From Shinella curvata (GTDB lineage: Bacteria > Pseudomonadota > Alphaproteobacteria > Rhizobiales > Rhizobiaceae), in contig NZ_JALJCJ010000004.1 in assembly GCF_022899935.1 (NCBI RefSeq), positions 434,001 through 498,000 on the forward strand: a stretch of 64,000 nt of DNA. The letters are read 5' to 3'. The notes under the pieces are model-generated. The model was not told where the DNA came from, did not search any database, and saw only the letters and a program-made list of their open reading frames with translations. Positions 35,531 through 44,050 of the stretch are shown here, one piece after another; the first letter of the stretch is position 1; the number at the start of each line of letters is the position of its first letter. Made by a program: the position numbers and the translations under genes.

Positions 35531-35923
35531 ATGGCTGACGACAACGCCCCCTTCTTCATCGAGGATACGGACGAGAGCGAGATTTCCTCTGACACGACCG
35601 GCCTCGGCAACCTGCTCTTCACGACGCATATTCCGTTGCGCGCCGATGGCTCGATCGAGACCGGTGACATCCGGACCCAGAGCATCGCCACGCTGGAAAG
35701 CCTGAAGGCCTCGCTGGAAAAGGCCGGCAGCAGCCTGGCGGACGTCATGCACCTGACGATCTACCTCACCGATATCAACGAGCGTCCGGCCTTCAACGAG
35801 GTCTATTGCGCCTATTTCCGAAAACCCTATCCGGTCCGCTGCGCCGTCGGTGTCGCAGCACTGGCCGATCCGGACATGAAGGTGGAAGTGACGGCCATCG
35901 CCGCACGCCGTAAATCGCTCTGA
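35531..35923 (+). CDS. RidA family enamine/imine deaminase 1
   Basis: 130 residues, small trimeric YjgF/YER057c fold. The substrate-binding arginine (PVRCAVG, R103) and the C-terminal glutamate (KVEVTAIA, E119) of active RidA proteins are present. It hydrolyses reactive enamines or imines, such as 2-aminoacrylate from serine or threonine dehydratases, to keto acids and ammonia. AAGGAGA lies before the ATG. It lies 22 bases after the D-serine dehydratase-like gene, which would make its substrate. A GC stem-loop (GGCGGC 35925-35930 / GCCGCC 35939-35944) sits right after the stop. Confidence 0.9.
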   Translation: MADDNAPFFIEDTDESEISSDTTGLGNLLFTTHIPLRADGSIETGDIRTQSIATLESLKASLEKAGSSLADVMHLTIYLTDINERPAFNEVYCAYFRKPYPVRCAVGVAALADPDMKVEVTAIAARRKSL

Positions 35924-35944
35924 CGGCGGCTGCCGCGTGCCGCC

Positions 35945-36102
35945 TCGGTGCGCGGCTCCATGCACGAGAAGCATGTTGTGCGCTTCCTATGTTGCGCATA
36001 TTTTCTATAAAAATAGTCAAATAAGAAAAGACATGCCTGCTGCTTCCCGTCTTCCTTTGTTATCCCTAGACAATATCCGGGGTTTAAAGCGGAGCGGACA
36101 CG
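35945..36102 (+). promoter_or_regulatory. AT-rich leader of the flavin reductase gene
   Basis: A strongly AT-rich stretch (about 35995-36032, including CTATAAAAATAG) stands out from the GC-rich surroundings in the 179-base gap before the flavin reductase gene. It probably contains that gene's promoter, but I could not place a -35/-10 pair with proper spacing. Confidence 0.35.
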
Positions 36103-36648
36103 ATGAATGCGCATGTCGAAAACACCCTCTTCAATGATCGCAATGCGGCTTTGCTCGATCACCCCGCCGATGCCGATCATCTGAAGGCGGCGTTGCGCAC
36201 GCTGGGCGGTGGCGTCAGCATCATTACGGCAGGCGAGGGCGAAGCCCGCACCGGCGCCACCGTCACATCGGCGACGGCTCTTTCCGTCGAGCCGGCACGC
36301 ATGCTCGTGTCGCTCAACCGTTCTTCCTCCACCTGGCCCGTCGTCGAGCGCTACGGTCACCTCGGCATCAACATCGTCGGTGCCGATCACGAGACGCTTG
36401 CCGACCAATTCGCCGGGCGTGGGGGCCTGCGGGGCCCCGACCGCTATCGCGGCGGCGAATGGACGACCGCCGTCAGCGGTGCGCCGCTGCTCGTCGATGC
36501 CGTGGCGGCGATCGACTGCGTCGTCGAGGAGGCGATCGAACGGCACAGCCACGTCATCGTCATCGGCCGGGTCGTGGCCATCCGCATCGGTACCGGCCAC
36601 TCGCTGCTCTACCAGAACGGCCGCTATCACGACGTCGCCGCACGATAG
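36103..36648 (+). CDS. Flavin reductase family protein (FMN-binding, HpaC-like)
   Basis: 181 residues. The family landmarks are LRTLGGGVSIITAG near residue 32, the flavin-phosphate contact TGATVTSATALSVEPARMLVSL (quoted in part: TGATVTSATALS) and the late GRVVAIRIG strand. Such proteins use NAD(P)H to supply reduced FMN/FAD to a two-component monooxygenase. A luciferase-type flavin enzyme occurs at 10186-11208, but the distance makes a link speculative. GGAG precedes the ATG. Confidence 0.87.
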   Translation: MNAHVENTLFNDRNAALLDHPADADHLKAALRTLGGGVSIITAGEGEARTGATVTSATALSVEPARMLVSLNRSSSTWPVVERYGHLGINIVGADHETLADQFAGRGGLRGPDRYRGGEWTTAVSGAPLLVDAVAAIDCVVEEAIERHSHVIVIGRVVAIRIGTGHSLLYQNGRYHDVAAR

Positions 36649-36750
36649 GCTTTGACCCCGCCTGTTGCGGCCGCTAGACGAGCGTCGTCCGGCCGCATAC
36701 GGGTTTTCGCCCCGCGATCGGACTGAAGAGGCCTTTCGACGGGGGTTCCC

Positions 36751-38067
36751 ATGACCGATCTTTTCGACGCTGCGCCGCGCACCGGTTCGATGCCGCTTGC
36801 CGCCGAGCTGCGGCCGGCAACGCTGGACGACGTGATCGGCCAGGAAAAGGTCATCGGCGACGGCACCATGCTGCGCCGGCGCATCGCGGCCGGCCGGCTT
36901 GGCAGCATCATCCTCTACGGCCCTCCTGGCCTCGGGAAAACCTCGATCGCGCGCGCCATCGGCAACATGCTGGGCAAGAATTTCCGACCGCTGCACGCCG
37001 CTCACAACAATGTTGCCGATATCAGGAAGATCGCCGACGAGGCACGCATGCGCCCGACGCTGCTCTTCGCAGACGAGGTGCACCGGTTCAGCGCCACGCA
37101 GCAGGACCATCTGCTCGCGCTCTGCGAGGAGGGGGTCGCCGATTTCATCGGTGCGACGACGGGCAATCCCTATCATACGCTGACGCCTGCGCTCATCTCG
37201 CGCTCGACGATCCTCAAGCTGGAACCGCTCACCATCGAGGAGATGGAGGAGGTGGTGCGCCGCGGCGTCAGGCATCTGGCAAGCCGCGGCATCGAGGTGC
37301 GGCTGGAGCCGGAGCAGTTGCGCCGCATCGCCGGCCGGTCCGGCGGCGATGCGCGCCGCGCGCTGACGGTGCTGGAAAGCCTCGCCGTCGGCCATGCGCC
37401 CGGTCGGCCGGTCGTTCTGACAGAGGCGATGGTGGAAGAAGCCTATGCGGCCGCCCCCGTCAACCACGACCGCTCGGGCGATGCTCATTACGACGTGGTC
37501 TCGGCTTTCGTGAAATCCATGCGCGGTTCGGACCCCGATGCGACGCTCTACTGGCTCGCCCGGCTGATCCACGGCGGGGAGGATCCGCGCTACATCGCGC
37601 GCCGGATCATGATCCATGCGTCGGAAGACGTTGGCCTTGCCGATAACACGGCGCTGCAGACGGCGGTCGCCGCACTCCATGCGGTCGAGAAGATCGGCTA
37701 TCCCGAGGCGCAGATCATTCTTGCCCATGCCGCCCTGCATGTCGCCCGCGCGCCAAAATCCAACTCCGCCTGCCGCGGGATTTCGCTCGCGCTCGCTCAT
37801 GTCGCGAACGAGCCTCCGTCCGCCGTGCCGATGCATCTGCGCGACGCGCATTACAAGGGCGCTGCCGCACTCGGCCATGTCGGCTACGCCTTTCCGCATG
37901 ATGACGGTCGCGGCTGGAGCGAACAGGTCTATGCGCCTGACGTGCCGCGCGGCGGGTTCTATCAGAGCGATGCGCGGGACGCCGCGACCTTCGAGCGGCG
38001 CGCCGATGACCATTGGGAACAGGTGACCGGCCGGCCGACGCCAGGCCGGTTCGGCGGCAAGCGGTAA
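36751..38067 (+). CDS. rarA: Replication-associated recombination protein A (AAA+ ATPase)
   Basis: 438 residues, full length for RarA/MgsA. The N-terminal AAA+ core has Walker A GPPGLGKT (57-64), Walker B LLFADEVHRF, sensor segment IGATTGNPYHT and the arginine-finger region LISRSTILKL. The C-terminal tetramerisation region contains SEDVGLADN and YPEAQIILAHAALHVARAPKSN (quoted in part). RarA acts at stalled forks, interacting with SSB and clamp loader functions. It is a housekeeping gene unrelated to its neighbours. It converges with the CDP-alcohol phosphotransferase gene, 19 bases apart. Confidence 0.95.
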   Translation: MTDLFDAAPRTGSMPLAAELRPATLDDVIGQEKVIGDGTMLRRRIAAGRLGSIILYGPPGLGKTSIARAIGNMLGKNFRPLHAAHNNVADIRKIADEARMRPTLLFADEVHRFSATQQDHLLALCEEGVADFIGATTGNPYHTLTPALISRSTILKLEPLTIEEMEEVVRRGVRHLASRGIEVRLEPEQLRRIAGRSGGDARRALTVLESLAVGHAPGRPVVLTEAMVEEAYAAAPVNHDRSGDAHYDVVSAFVKSMRGSDPDATLYWLARLIHGGEDPRYIARRIMIHASEDVGLADNTALQTAVAALHAVEKIGYPEAQIILAHAALHVARAPKSNSACRGISLALAHVANEPPSAVPMHLRDAHYKGAAALGHVGYAFPHDDGRGWSEQVYAPDVPRGGFYQSDARDAATFERRADDHWEQVTGRPTPGRFGGKR

Positions 38068-38086
38068 GTGTTGAAAACAGGGTGCC

Positions 38087-38686
38087 TTACGTGCCGTTCG
38101 CCAGCCCGGCACGCACCCGGTTGACGACAGTCCAGACCAGCAGCACGCAGGTCATGGGCTGGATATGCCATGTCCACGCGGGCAGCACGCCGAAGACGGC
38201 GACGAGCGCGCCAAGCGCGCCAAAAAGCAGCGCCCGATCGCTCTTGCCCATCGGTCCTTCGTAGGTCCGCCCGTTGCCATGGGCGACGCCGAGCGCGCCG
38301 GCGAATTCCGTGAGCGTCGCAAGAAAGATGATCGCCGTCAGCCAGGGCAGCGAAAACGGTGCGATGAGCGCGAAGGGCGCGTAGAGCGCGGCGTCGGATA
38401 CCACGTCCGTGATCTCGTTGAGATAACCGCCGAGTGCGCTCTGCTGGCCATGTTCGCGGGCGAGCATGCCATCAACGGCGTTGAACGCCATGCGCAGGAC
38501 CATCCAGACCGGCACGAGGGCGAAAAGCGCCGGCTCGGGACGGACAAGCAGCAGCGCACCGATCGCCACCGACACGATGGCAGCGACCAGCGTCACCTGG
38601 TTTGCAGTAAGGCCCATGGCCGCCAGCCGTCCCACCAGCGGGCGAAGCAGGGACTGGAAAGACGATTTCAGTTTATAGATCGACAT
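38087..38686 (-). CDS. CDP-alcohol phosphatidyltransferase, YnbA-like
   Basis: 199 residues with about six membrane segments. The CDP-alcohol phosphotransferase motif is recognisable as NAVDGMLAREHGQQSALGG followed by N-EIT-D and VVS-D, but the first and third aspartates of the canonical motif read Asn. From memory, E. coli YnbA has the same NALDG and LNETGD variant and similar length, so this is a lineage trait and not damage. It would join a CDP-activated lipid to a small alcohol, though altered metal ligands make the reaction uncertain. It is divergent from the operon encoding YnbC-, YnbD- and YnbB-like proteins. The ATG at 38686 is preferred over a TTG one codon earlier. Confidence 0.85.
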   Translation of the reverse strand: MSIYKLKSSFQSLLRPLVGRLAAMGLTANQVTLVAAIVSVAIGALLLVRPEPALFALVPVWMVLRMAFNAVDGMLAREHGQQSALGGYLNEITDVVSDAALYAPFALIAPFSLPWLTAIIFLATLTEFAGALGVAHGNGRTYEGPMGKSDRALLFGALGALVAVFGVLPAWTWHIQPMTCVLLVWTVVNRVRAGLANGT

Positions 38687-38808
38687 CAATGCTCGAATCC
38701 GCTCGATTGCTTGGATTGAAATGAATGTGCAATCGACGGGAAATCAACTGCAAATATAAGGCCTCATCCGTATAGGGTGAGAATGACATCCGCATGAGGG
38801 GACACAGC

Positions 38809-40545
38809 ATGATCGAAAAGGCCTTTGCGAGCCATGATGGCGTGGAGCTATTCTACCGCTTCTGGCCCGCCCGCTCCGGCACGGCAAAAGGCGCAATCGT
38901 GCTGCTCCATCGCGGCCACGAGCACAGCGGCCGCGTCGCCCATATCGCCGAAGAGCTGGGCCTTGACGATTTTGCCTTCTATGCCTGGGATGCGCGTGGT
39001 CATGGCCGTTCGCCCGGTGAGCGCGGTCATTCGCCGTCTTTCGCCCATTCGGTGCGCGACCTCGATTGCTTCGTGCGCCATATCAGGGAAACCGGTGGCT
39101 TTGCCATGGATCAGGTCGTGGTGCTCGCGCAGAGCGTCGGCGCAGTGCTGGCCTCGACCTGGGTGCATGATTATGCGCCGGATATCCGCGCGCTGGTGCT
39201 CGCCTCGCCGGCCTTCAGCGTCAAGCTCTACGTGCCCTTCGCACGCGAGGGCATCGCGCTCTGGCAGAAGCTGAAGGGCACCTTCTTCGTCAATTCCTAC
39301 GTCAAGGCGCGTTTCCTGACGCACGACCCGGAGCGCATCGCCTCCTTCGAGGCCGATCCGCTGATCACCCGCCCCATCGCCTCCAACATCCTGCTGGAGC
39401 TTTACGAGGCGGCGGATCGTGTGGTCGCGGATGCCCGCGCCATCACCGTGCCGACGCAGCTTCTCATTTCCGGCAGCGATTTCGTCGTGCGCCACGCACC
39501 GCAGCACCGCTTCTTTGAAAATCTCGGCGGTACGATCAAGGAACGCCACGTGCTGCCCGGCTTCTTCCACGATACGCTCGGCGAGCGGGATCGGTCCAAG
39601 GCGCTGGAGAAAGTGCGCACCTTCATCCTGGCGCGTTTTGCCGCGCCGCCCGTCGTCGCCGATGTTCGCGACGCCCACCGCGTGGGTTACACCCGTGACG
39701 AGGCCGACCGGCTGGCGACGCCGCTTCCGCTCTTTTCCCCGCGCGGCCTCTACTGGGCGATGACGCGCGCCTCGATCCGCTTCGGCGGACTGCTCTCCAA
39801 GGGCATCGCGACGGGTATGCGCACCGGCTTCGATTCCGGCTCGACGCTGGATTATGTCTACGAGGACGAGGCACGAGGCCTTGGCCCCGGTGGCCGGCTG
39901 ATCGACCGGCAGTTTCTCGATGCCATCGGCTGGCGTGGAATCCGTCAGCGCAAGGTCCATCTGGAGGAGCTGATCGCCAAGGCGCTGAAACGCCTCAGGG
40001 ACGATGCAAAACCGCTGCGCGTGCTCGATATCGCTGCCGGCCATGGACGTTACGTGCTCGACGCGGTGGCCTTGTCTGAGACAAGACCGGACAGTATCCG
40101 CCTGCAGGACTATTCGCCCATCAATGTGGAGAAGGGGGCGGCGTTGATCGCCGAACGCGGCCTGCAGGACATCGCGGCCTTCCACCGTGCCGATGCCTTC
40201 GACACCGAGGGCCTGGCCGCCATCGAACCGCGGCCGACGCTCGCCATCGTCTCCGGACTTTACGAACTTTTCCCGGACAACACCCAGATCGAGGCCTCTC
40301 TTGCCGGCCTCGCGCAAGCATTGGAGCCCGGATCGCTTCTCATCTATACCGGACAGCCCTGGCATCCGCAGCTTGAGATGATCGCGCGTGCGCTCACCTC
40401 CCATCGCGGCGGCGAGGCCTGGATCATGCGCCGCCGCACGCAGCAGGAGATGGACCAGCTCGTTGCCGCTGCCGGCTTCCGCAAGATCGAGCAGCGCATC
40501 GATATCTGGGGCATTTTCACCGTTTCGCTTGCCGAGCGTATCTGA
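38809..40545 (+). CDS. Fused alpha/beta hydrolase - SAM methyltransferase, YnbC-like
   Basis: 578 residues. The N-terminal half is a monoglyceride-lipase-like alpha/beta hydrolase: oxyanion segment LHRGHEHSGR, WDARGHGRSPGERG, nucleophile Ser109 in LAQSVGA, and late His in GFFHDTLGE. The C-terminal half (from about 390) is a class-I methyltransferase with SAM motif LDIAAGHGRYVLDAV at about 405-420. The same fusion and size occur in E. coli YnbC. GAGGGG is 7 bases before the chosen ATG. It heads an operon with the phosphatase, acyltransferase and CdsA-like genes, so it probably deacylates or methylates a phospholipid head group (inference). Confidence 0.87.
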   Translation: MIEKAFASHDGVELFYRFWPARSGTAKGAIVLLHRGHEHSGRVAHIAEELGLDDFAFYAWDARGHGRSPGERGHSPSFAHSVRDLDCFVRHIRETGGFAMDQVVVLAQSVGAVLASTWVHDYAPDIRALVLASPAFSVKLYVPFAREGIALWQKLKGTFFVNSYVKARFLTHDPERIASFEADPLITRPIASNILLELYEAADRVVADARAITVPTQLLISGSDFVVRHAPQHRFFENLGGTIKERHVLPGFFHDTLGERDRSKALEKVRTFILARFAAPPVVADVRDAHRVGYTRDEADRLATPLPLFSPRGLYWAMTRASIRFGGLLSKGIATGMRTGFDSGSTLDYVYEDEARGLGPGGRLIDRQFLDAIGWRGIRQRKVHLEELIAKALKRLRDDAKPLRVLDIAAGHGRYVLDAVALSETRPDSIRLQDYSPINVEKGAALIAERGLQDIAAFHRADAFDTEGLAAIEPRPTLAIVSGLYELFPDNTQIEASLAGLAQALEPGSLLIYTGQPWHPQLEMIARALTSHRGGEAWIMRRRTQQEMDQLVAAAGFRKIEQRIDIWGIFTVSLAERI

Positions 40546-40552
40546 GGCCGCG

Positions 40553-41887
40553 ATGGGAGAGGGAGTTGTTTCCGTGCCGACCGTCGATCGTCGCGCCGTT
40601 TTGCGTGCGGCGCTGCTCTGGCTCGCTTTCCTCGCGCCGTTCTTCTACCTGACCTATGGCGTGGCGAACTGGCTGGCTTCCCAGCGTGCCGAGGTGCCGA
40701 ACCTCGCCTTCGGCTGGGAACGGCATGTTCCCTTCCTCGCCTGGACCATCGTGCCCTACTGGTCGATCAACGCCTTTTACGCCTTCTCGCTCTTCGTCAA
40801 CGAGACGCCCCAGGCGGTCGGGCGCCTCGGGCGGCGCTATCTGACGGCGCAGATCGTCGCCGTCACCTGCTTCATCGCTTTCCCGCTGCAGGCGATTTTT
40901 GTGCGGCCGGAGACACATGGGCTGCCCGGCTTCATGTTCGATGTGCTCGGCGGCTTCGACAAGCCGTTCAACCAGGCGCCCTCGCTGCACATCGCGCTAC
41001 TCGTCATCATCTGGGACCATTGGCGACGCCGATTGCGCGGGGCAGCACTTGCCCTCTGGCACGCGTGGAGCCTGCTGATCGGCCTGTCGGTGCTCACGAC
41101 CTGGCAGCACCACGTCATCGACATCCCGACAGGGGCTCTGCTTGGCCTTTTTGCCCTCTGGCTTTTTCCGGCAGACGGCCCGTCGCCGCTCGCCGGTTTT
41201 CGCCTGACAAGAGACGCCAAGGCAAGGCGGCTCGCGATCTATTACGCTGCCGGTGCGATGGGCCTCCTGCTGGCGAGCGTTCTGGTGACGCGGGATAACG
41301 GCGCGGGTCTTCTCCTTCTGTGGCCGGCTCTGGCGCTTGCGATTGTCGCACTCGGCTATGCCGGCGCCGGTCCGGGCGTCTTCCAGAAACAGGCGAATGG
41401 CCGCATCAGCCTTGCCAGCTACTGGTTGCTGTTGCCCTATCGCCTCGGTGCCCGACTGAACGTTTTCTGGTGGACACACAGGCTCGCGCCGGCCGTCGAG
41501 CTTGCGGACGGGGTTTTTCTCGGCCGTGGCCCGCGGCGTTCCGAGCTCTCGACCTATGTCGCCATCATCGACATGACGGCTGAAATGCCGGCTATTGCCG
41601 CCCCCGGCCTGGCCTGGCATGCCTTTCCCTCGATGGACCTGCTGCCCCTCGATGCGGGGCGCATACGCGAGGCGGCGCTTGTCGTCGCGGCGGCCAGTCA
41701 GCATGGTCCGGTCCTTATCTGCTGTGCCCTCGGCTTCCAACGCAGCGCCGCCGTCGCCACCTGCTGGCTGGTTCGCTCGGGGCTTGCGCCGAATGCCGCG
41801 ATCGCCGGCGAACGGATCAAGGCGGCGGGGCGCCCCGTCCATTTGCGCTTCGAAACCCTTGCCGCCATCGACGAGGCGGCGCGATGA
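40553..41887 (+). CDS. PAP2 phosphatase fused to dual-specificity phosphatase, YnbD-like
   Basis: 444 residues. Residues about 15-280 contain multiple membrane segments with PAP2-type landmarks: PSLHIALL and HHVIDIPTG. The C-terminal 170 residues are a cysteine phosphatase domain with the loop ICCALGFQRSA, a CX5R site formed by C391 and R397. The usual His before the Cys is replaced by Cys390. It likely removes phosphate from lipid phosphates such as phosphatidic acid or PGP-like intermediates. E. coli YnbD has the same architecture. The ATG follows GAGG, 7 bases after the hydrolase-methyltransferase stop; the stop overlaps the next gene by 4 bases. Confidence 0.87.
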   Translation: MGEGVVSVPTVDRRAVLRAALLWLAFLAPFFYLTYGVANWLASQRAEVPNLAFGWERHVPFLAWTIVPYWSINAFYAFSLFVNETPQAVGRLGRRYLTAQIVAVTCFIAFPLQAIFVRPETHGLPGFMFDVLGGFDKPFNQAPSLHIALLVIIWDHWRRRLRGAALALWHAWSLLIGLSVLTTWQHHVIDIPTGALLGLFALWLFPADGPSPLAGFRLTRDAKARRLAIYYAAGAMGLLLASVLVTRDNGAGLLLLWPALALAIVALGYAGAGPGVFQKQANGRISLASYWLLLPYRLGARLNVFWWTHRLAPAVELADGVFLGRGPRRSELSTYVAIIDMTAEMPAIAAPGLAWHAFPSMDLLPLDAGRIREAALVVAAASQHGPVLICCALGFQRSAAVATCWLVRSGLAPNAAIAGERIKAAGRPVHLRFETLAAIDEAAR

Positions 41888-42321
41888 GCGGCTGGAAGAC
41901 GGTTGCGGGCGATGCTGCCGGGTGGTTGCGCCGCAACGGCCTTGCCGGCGGCGCGGCGGCGCTGCTGGTCCTCGCCATCGCTCCGCCCACCGCCGGTGCC
42001 GAGGGGTTTACCGGGCCGCTTGCCTGGTGGCTGCTGCTTGCTTTCTGCCTTCTGCCGCTCGCCGTCTCCGTTCATCTTCTTTTCGATGCCGCGCTGTTCC
42101 GCCTCGCTTCGTCCCATGACGATGAGGCGACAGGGCTGGCCGCGATCGACGATGTGCTCGCCCGCATGGGGCTGCGCTCCGCAAGCCCGGTTCCGGCGCC
42201 GTTGACCGACCGGCTCGCCGGATGCCGCCGGCTTGTCCGGCTGCAACGCCTGTCGCTGGCAATCGGCGTCGCGCTCTACCTCGTCCTGTGGTTGGACATG
42301 GTGGCCGGAGGGGGCGTGTGA
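41884..42321 (+). CDS. Small membrane protein of unknown function in the phospholipid operon
   Basis: 145 residues, no family recognised. Three hydrophobic segments are visible: about 20-38 (GGAAALLVLAIA), 47-72 (WWLLLAFCLLPLAVSVHLLF) and 122-140 (LAIGVALYLVLWLDMV). A basic/acidic soluble loop of about 50 residues lies between the second and third. It overlaps both neighbours (ATGA with the phosphatase stop, TGATG with the acyltransferase start), and codon use matches them, so it is a genuine gene of the operon. It may be an accessory subunit anchoring or regulating the lipid enzymes. Confidence 0.75.
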   Translation: MSGWKTVAGDAAGWLRRNGLAGGAAALLVLAIAPPTAGAEGFTGPLAWWLLLAFCLLPLAVSVHLLFDAALFRLASSHDDEATGLAAIDDVLARMGLRSASPVPAPLTDRLAGCRRLVRLQRLSLAIGVALYLVLWLDMVAGGGV

Positions 42322-42971
42322 TGAGGAACGGTGCATCCCTTCTGCAAACGGCGGCCGGCGCCGTGCTGGCAGGACTTTCCCGCGCGGTGACGGGCGTTCG
42401 GCCGATCTGGGCTGGCACCGGGCCGAACGGCCGGCAGCGGATCTACTTCGCCAATCATGCGAGCCATGGCGATTTCATCCTCGTCTCGACTTGCCTTACG
42501 CCTCCCGAGCGCGCCCGCACCGCCGCCGTCGCCGGTGCGGACTATTGGAATGCCGGCACTGCCCGGCGCTTCATCGCCCACCGGCTGCTGCGAACCGTGC
42601 TCGTCGAGCGAAACTGGGTGGAGCGCACCGCCGATCCGATGCAGGTGATGCTCTCGGCGCTCGATGCCGGCCAGTCGCTGATCTTCTTTCCCGAGGGCAC
42701 GCGCAATATGACGGAGGAGCCTTTGCTGCGCTTTCGCTCCGGCCTCTACAACCTCGCTTGCGCCCGGCCGGATGTCGAGCTCGTGCCCTGCTGGATCGAG
42801 AACATGTCGCGCGTTTTGCCGAAGGGTGCCGTACTGCCGATCCCGCTGCTTTGCCGTGTCGTGTTCGGCGCGCCCGTCGCGCTGGAGGAGGGCGAGGACC
42901 GCAAGGTCTTTCTCGAACGCGCCCGCACGGCACTGCTCATGCTCGCGCCCAACAAGGATGGAACCCGCTGA
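42321..42971 (+). CDS. 1-acyl-glycerol-3-phosphate acyltransferase-like protein (PlsC family)
   Basis: 216 residues. The catalytic NHASHGD (H46, D51; HX4D motif), the glycerol-phosphate-binding FPEGTR (123-128) and the later VPCWIEN region are those of PlsC-type acyltransferases. It would move an acyl chain from acyl-ACP or acyl-CoA to a lysophospholipid or lysophosphatidic acid. It is not part of the E. coli ynbABCD operon, so it is an addition here. Start and stop overlap neighbouring genes (TGATG on both sides), showing tight coupling. Confidence 0.88.
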   Translation: MRNGASLLQTAAGAVLAGLSRAVTGVRPIWAGTGPNGRQRIYFANHASHGDFILVSTCLTPPERARTAAVAGADYWNAGTARRFIAHRLLRTVLVERNWVERTADPMQVMLSALDAGQSLIFFPEGTRNMTEEPLLRFRSGLYNLACARPDVELVPCWIENMSRVLPKGAVLPIPLLCRVVFGAPVALEEGEDRKVFLERARTALLMLAPNKDGTR

Positions 42972-43903
42972 TGAGCGACGATACCACGCGACTTTTTCTG
43001 GGCCTCGTCGGCGTGCTCCTGACGGCAAGCCTCGTCGCGGGCGTATTGTCCCTCCGCAGCCCGCAGCCCCTGCCGGCGACGCTCGAAAACCTCAATGCAC
43101 GCATCAAAGCCTGGTGGATCATGGTGGCGGGCATCAGCATCGCCTTCCTGTTTGGCACGGGCGGTGTGATTTTGCTTTTCGCCTTCGTCTCTTTCGCGGC
43201 GTTGCGCGAATATGTGACCCTCACCAGCACGCGCCATGCCGATCGCTGGACGCTGCTCGGCATGTTCCTGATCATCGTGCCCACGCAATACTACCTGATC
43301 TGGATCGACTGGTACGGGCTCTATTCGATCTTCATCCCGGTCTACTGCTTCCTCGCCATGCCGGCGCTGACCGCGATCCGTGGCGACACGTCCCGCTTTC
43401 TCGAGCGGGTCAGCGAGCAGCAGTGGGGCATCATGCTCTCCGTCTACTGCATCAGCCATGTGCCGGCGCTGGTGACGCTGCCCATTCCCGGTAACGAGGG
43501 GCGGGGTCTGCTGCTGATCGCCTTCCTGATCGCGACGGTGCAGGGCAGCGATGTGCTGCAATACATCTTCGGAAAACTCTTCGGGCGCCACAAGATCGCG
43601 CCCAATATCTCGCCGTCAAAGACGTGGGAGGGTCTGATCGGTGGCATCCTGAGTGCATCGGCGCTGGGTGCGGGCCTCTACTGGCTGACGCCTTTTTCAC
43701 CCGTCGAGGCCGGTGTACTCGCGGGTCTTGCCTGCATCATGGGTTTCTTCGGCGGCCTTGTCGCCTCCGCGATCAAGCGCGACCGCGGTGTGAAGGACTG
43801 GGGCCATCTGATCGAGGGCCATGGCGGCATGCTCGACCGTGCCGACAGCCTCGTTTTCGCGGCTCCCGTTTTCTTCCACATCGTGCGGTATGCCTGGACG
43901 TGA
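42971..43903 (+). CDS. Phosphatidate cytidylyltransferase (CdsA family), YnbB-like
   Basis: 310 residues, about eight membrane segments. The C-terminal CdsA signature is intact: SPSKTWEG, then KRDRGVKDWGHLIEGHGG with the following LDRADS, covering the metal-binding aspartates. It makes a CDP-diacylglycerol-type donor from CTP and phosphatidate, the substrate needed by the YnbA-like enzyme encoded at the other end of the locus. A general housekeeping CdsA is expected elsewhere in the genome; this one is probably specialised. It is the last gene of the operon. Confidence 0.9.
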   Translation: MSDDTTRLFLGLVGVLLTASLVAGVLSLRSPQPLPATLENLNARIKAWWIMVAGISIAFLFGTGGVILLFAFVSFAALREYVTLTSTRHADRWTLLGMFLIIVPTQYYLIWIDWYGLYSIFIPVYCFLAMPALTAIRGDTSRFLERVSEQQWGIMLSVYCISHVPALVTLPIPGNEGRGLLLIAFLIATVQGSDVLQYIFGKLFGRHKIAPNISPSKTWEGLIGGILSASALGAGLYWLTPFSPVEAGVLAGLACIMGFFGGLVASAIKRDRGVKDWGHLIEGHGGMLDRADSLVFAAPVFFHIVRYAWT

Positions 43904-44050
43904 CGAAGGCTGTGGCCCGGAAGCGTTAACCATTGCCGCTATCCGGATGTTAGGAAGTTGTGCGCATCCTCGATTCTCGTCTGGCGTGCGGATCTGGATG
44001 GGTAACATACTCGGCGCGTGTAACCGCCGCCCGCCCCGGGAGTGAATCGG

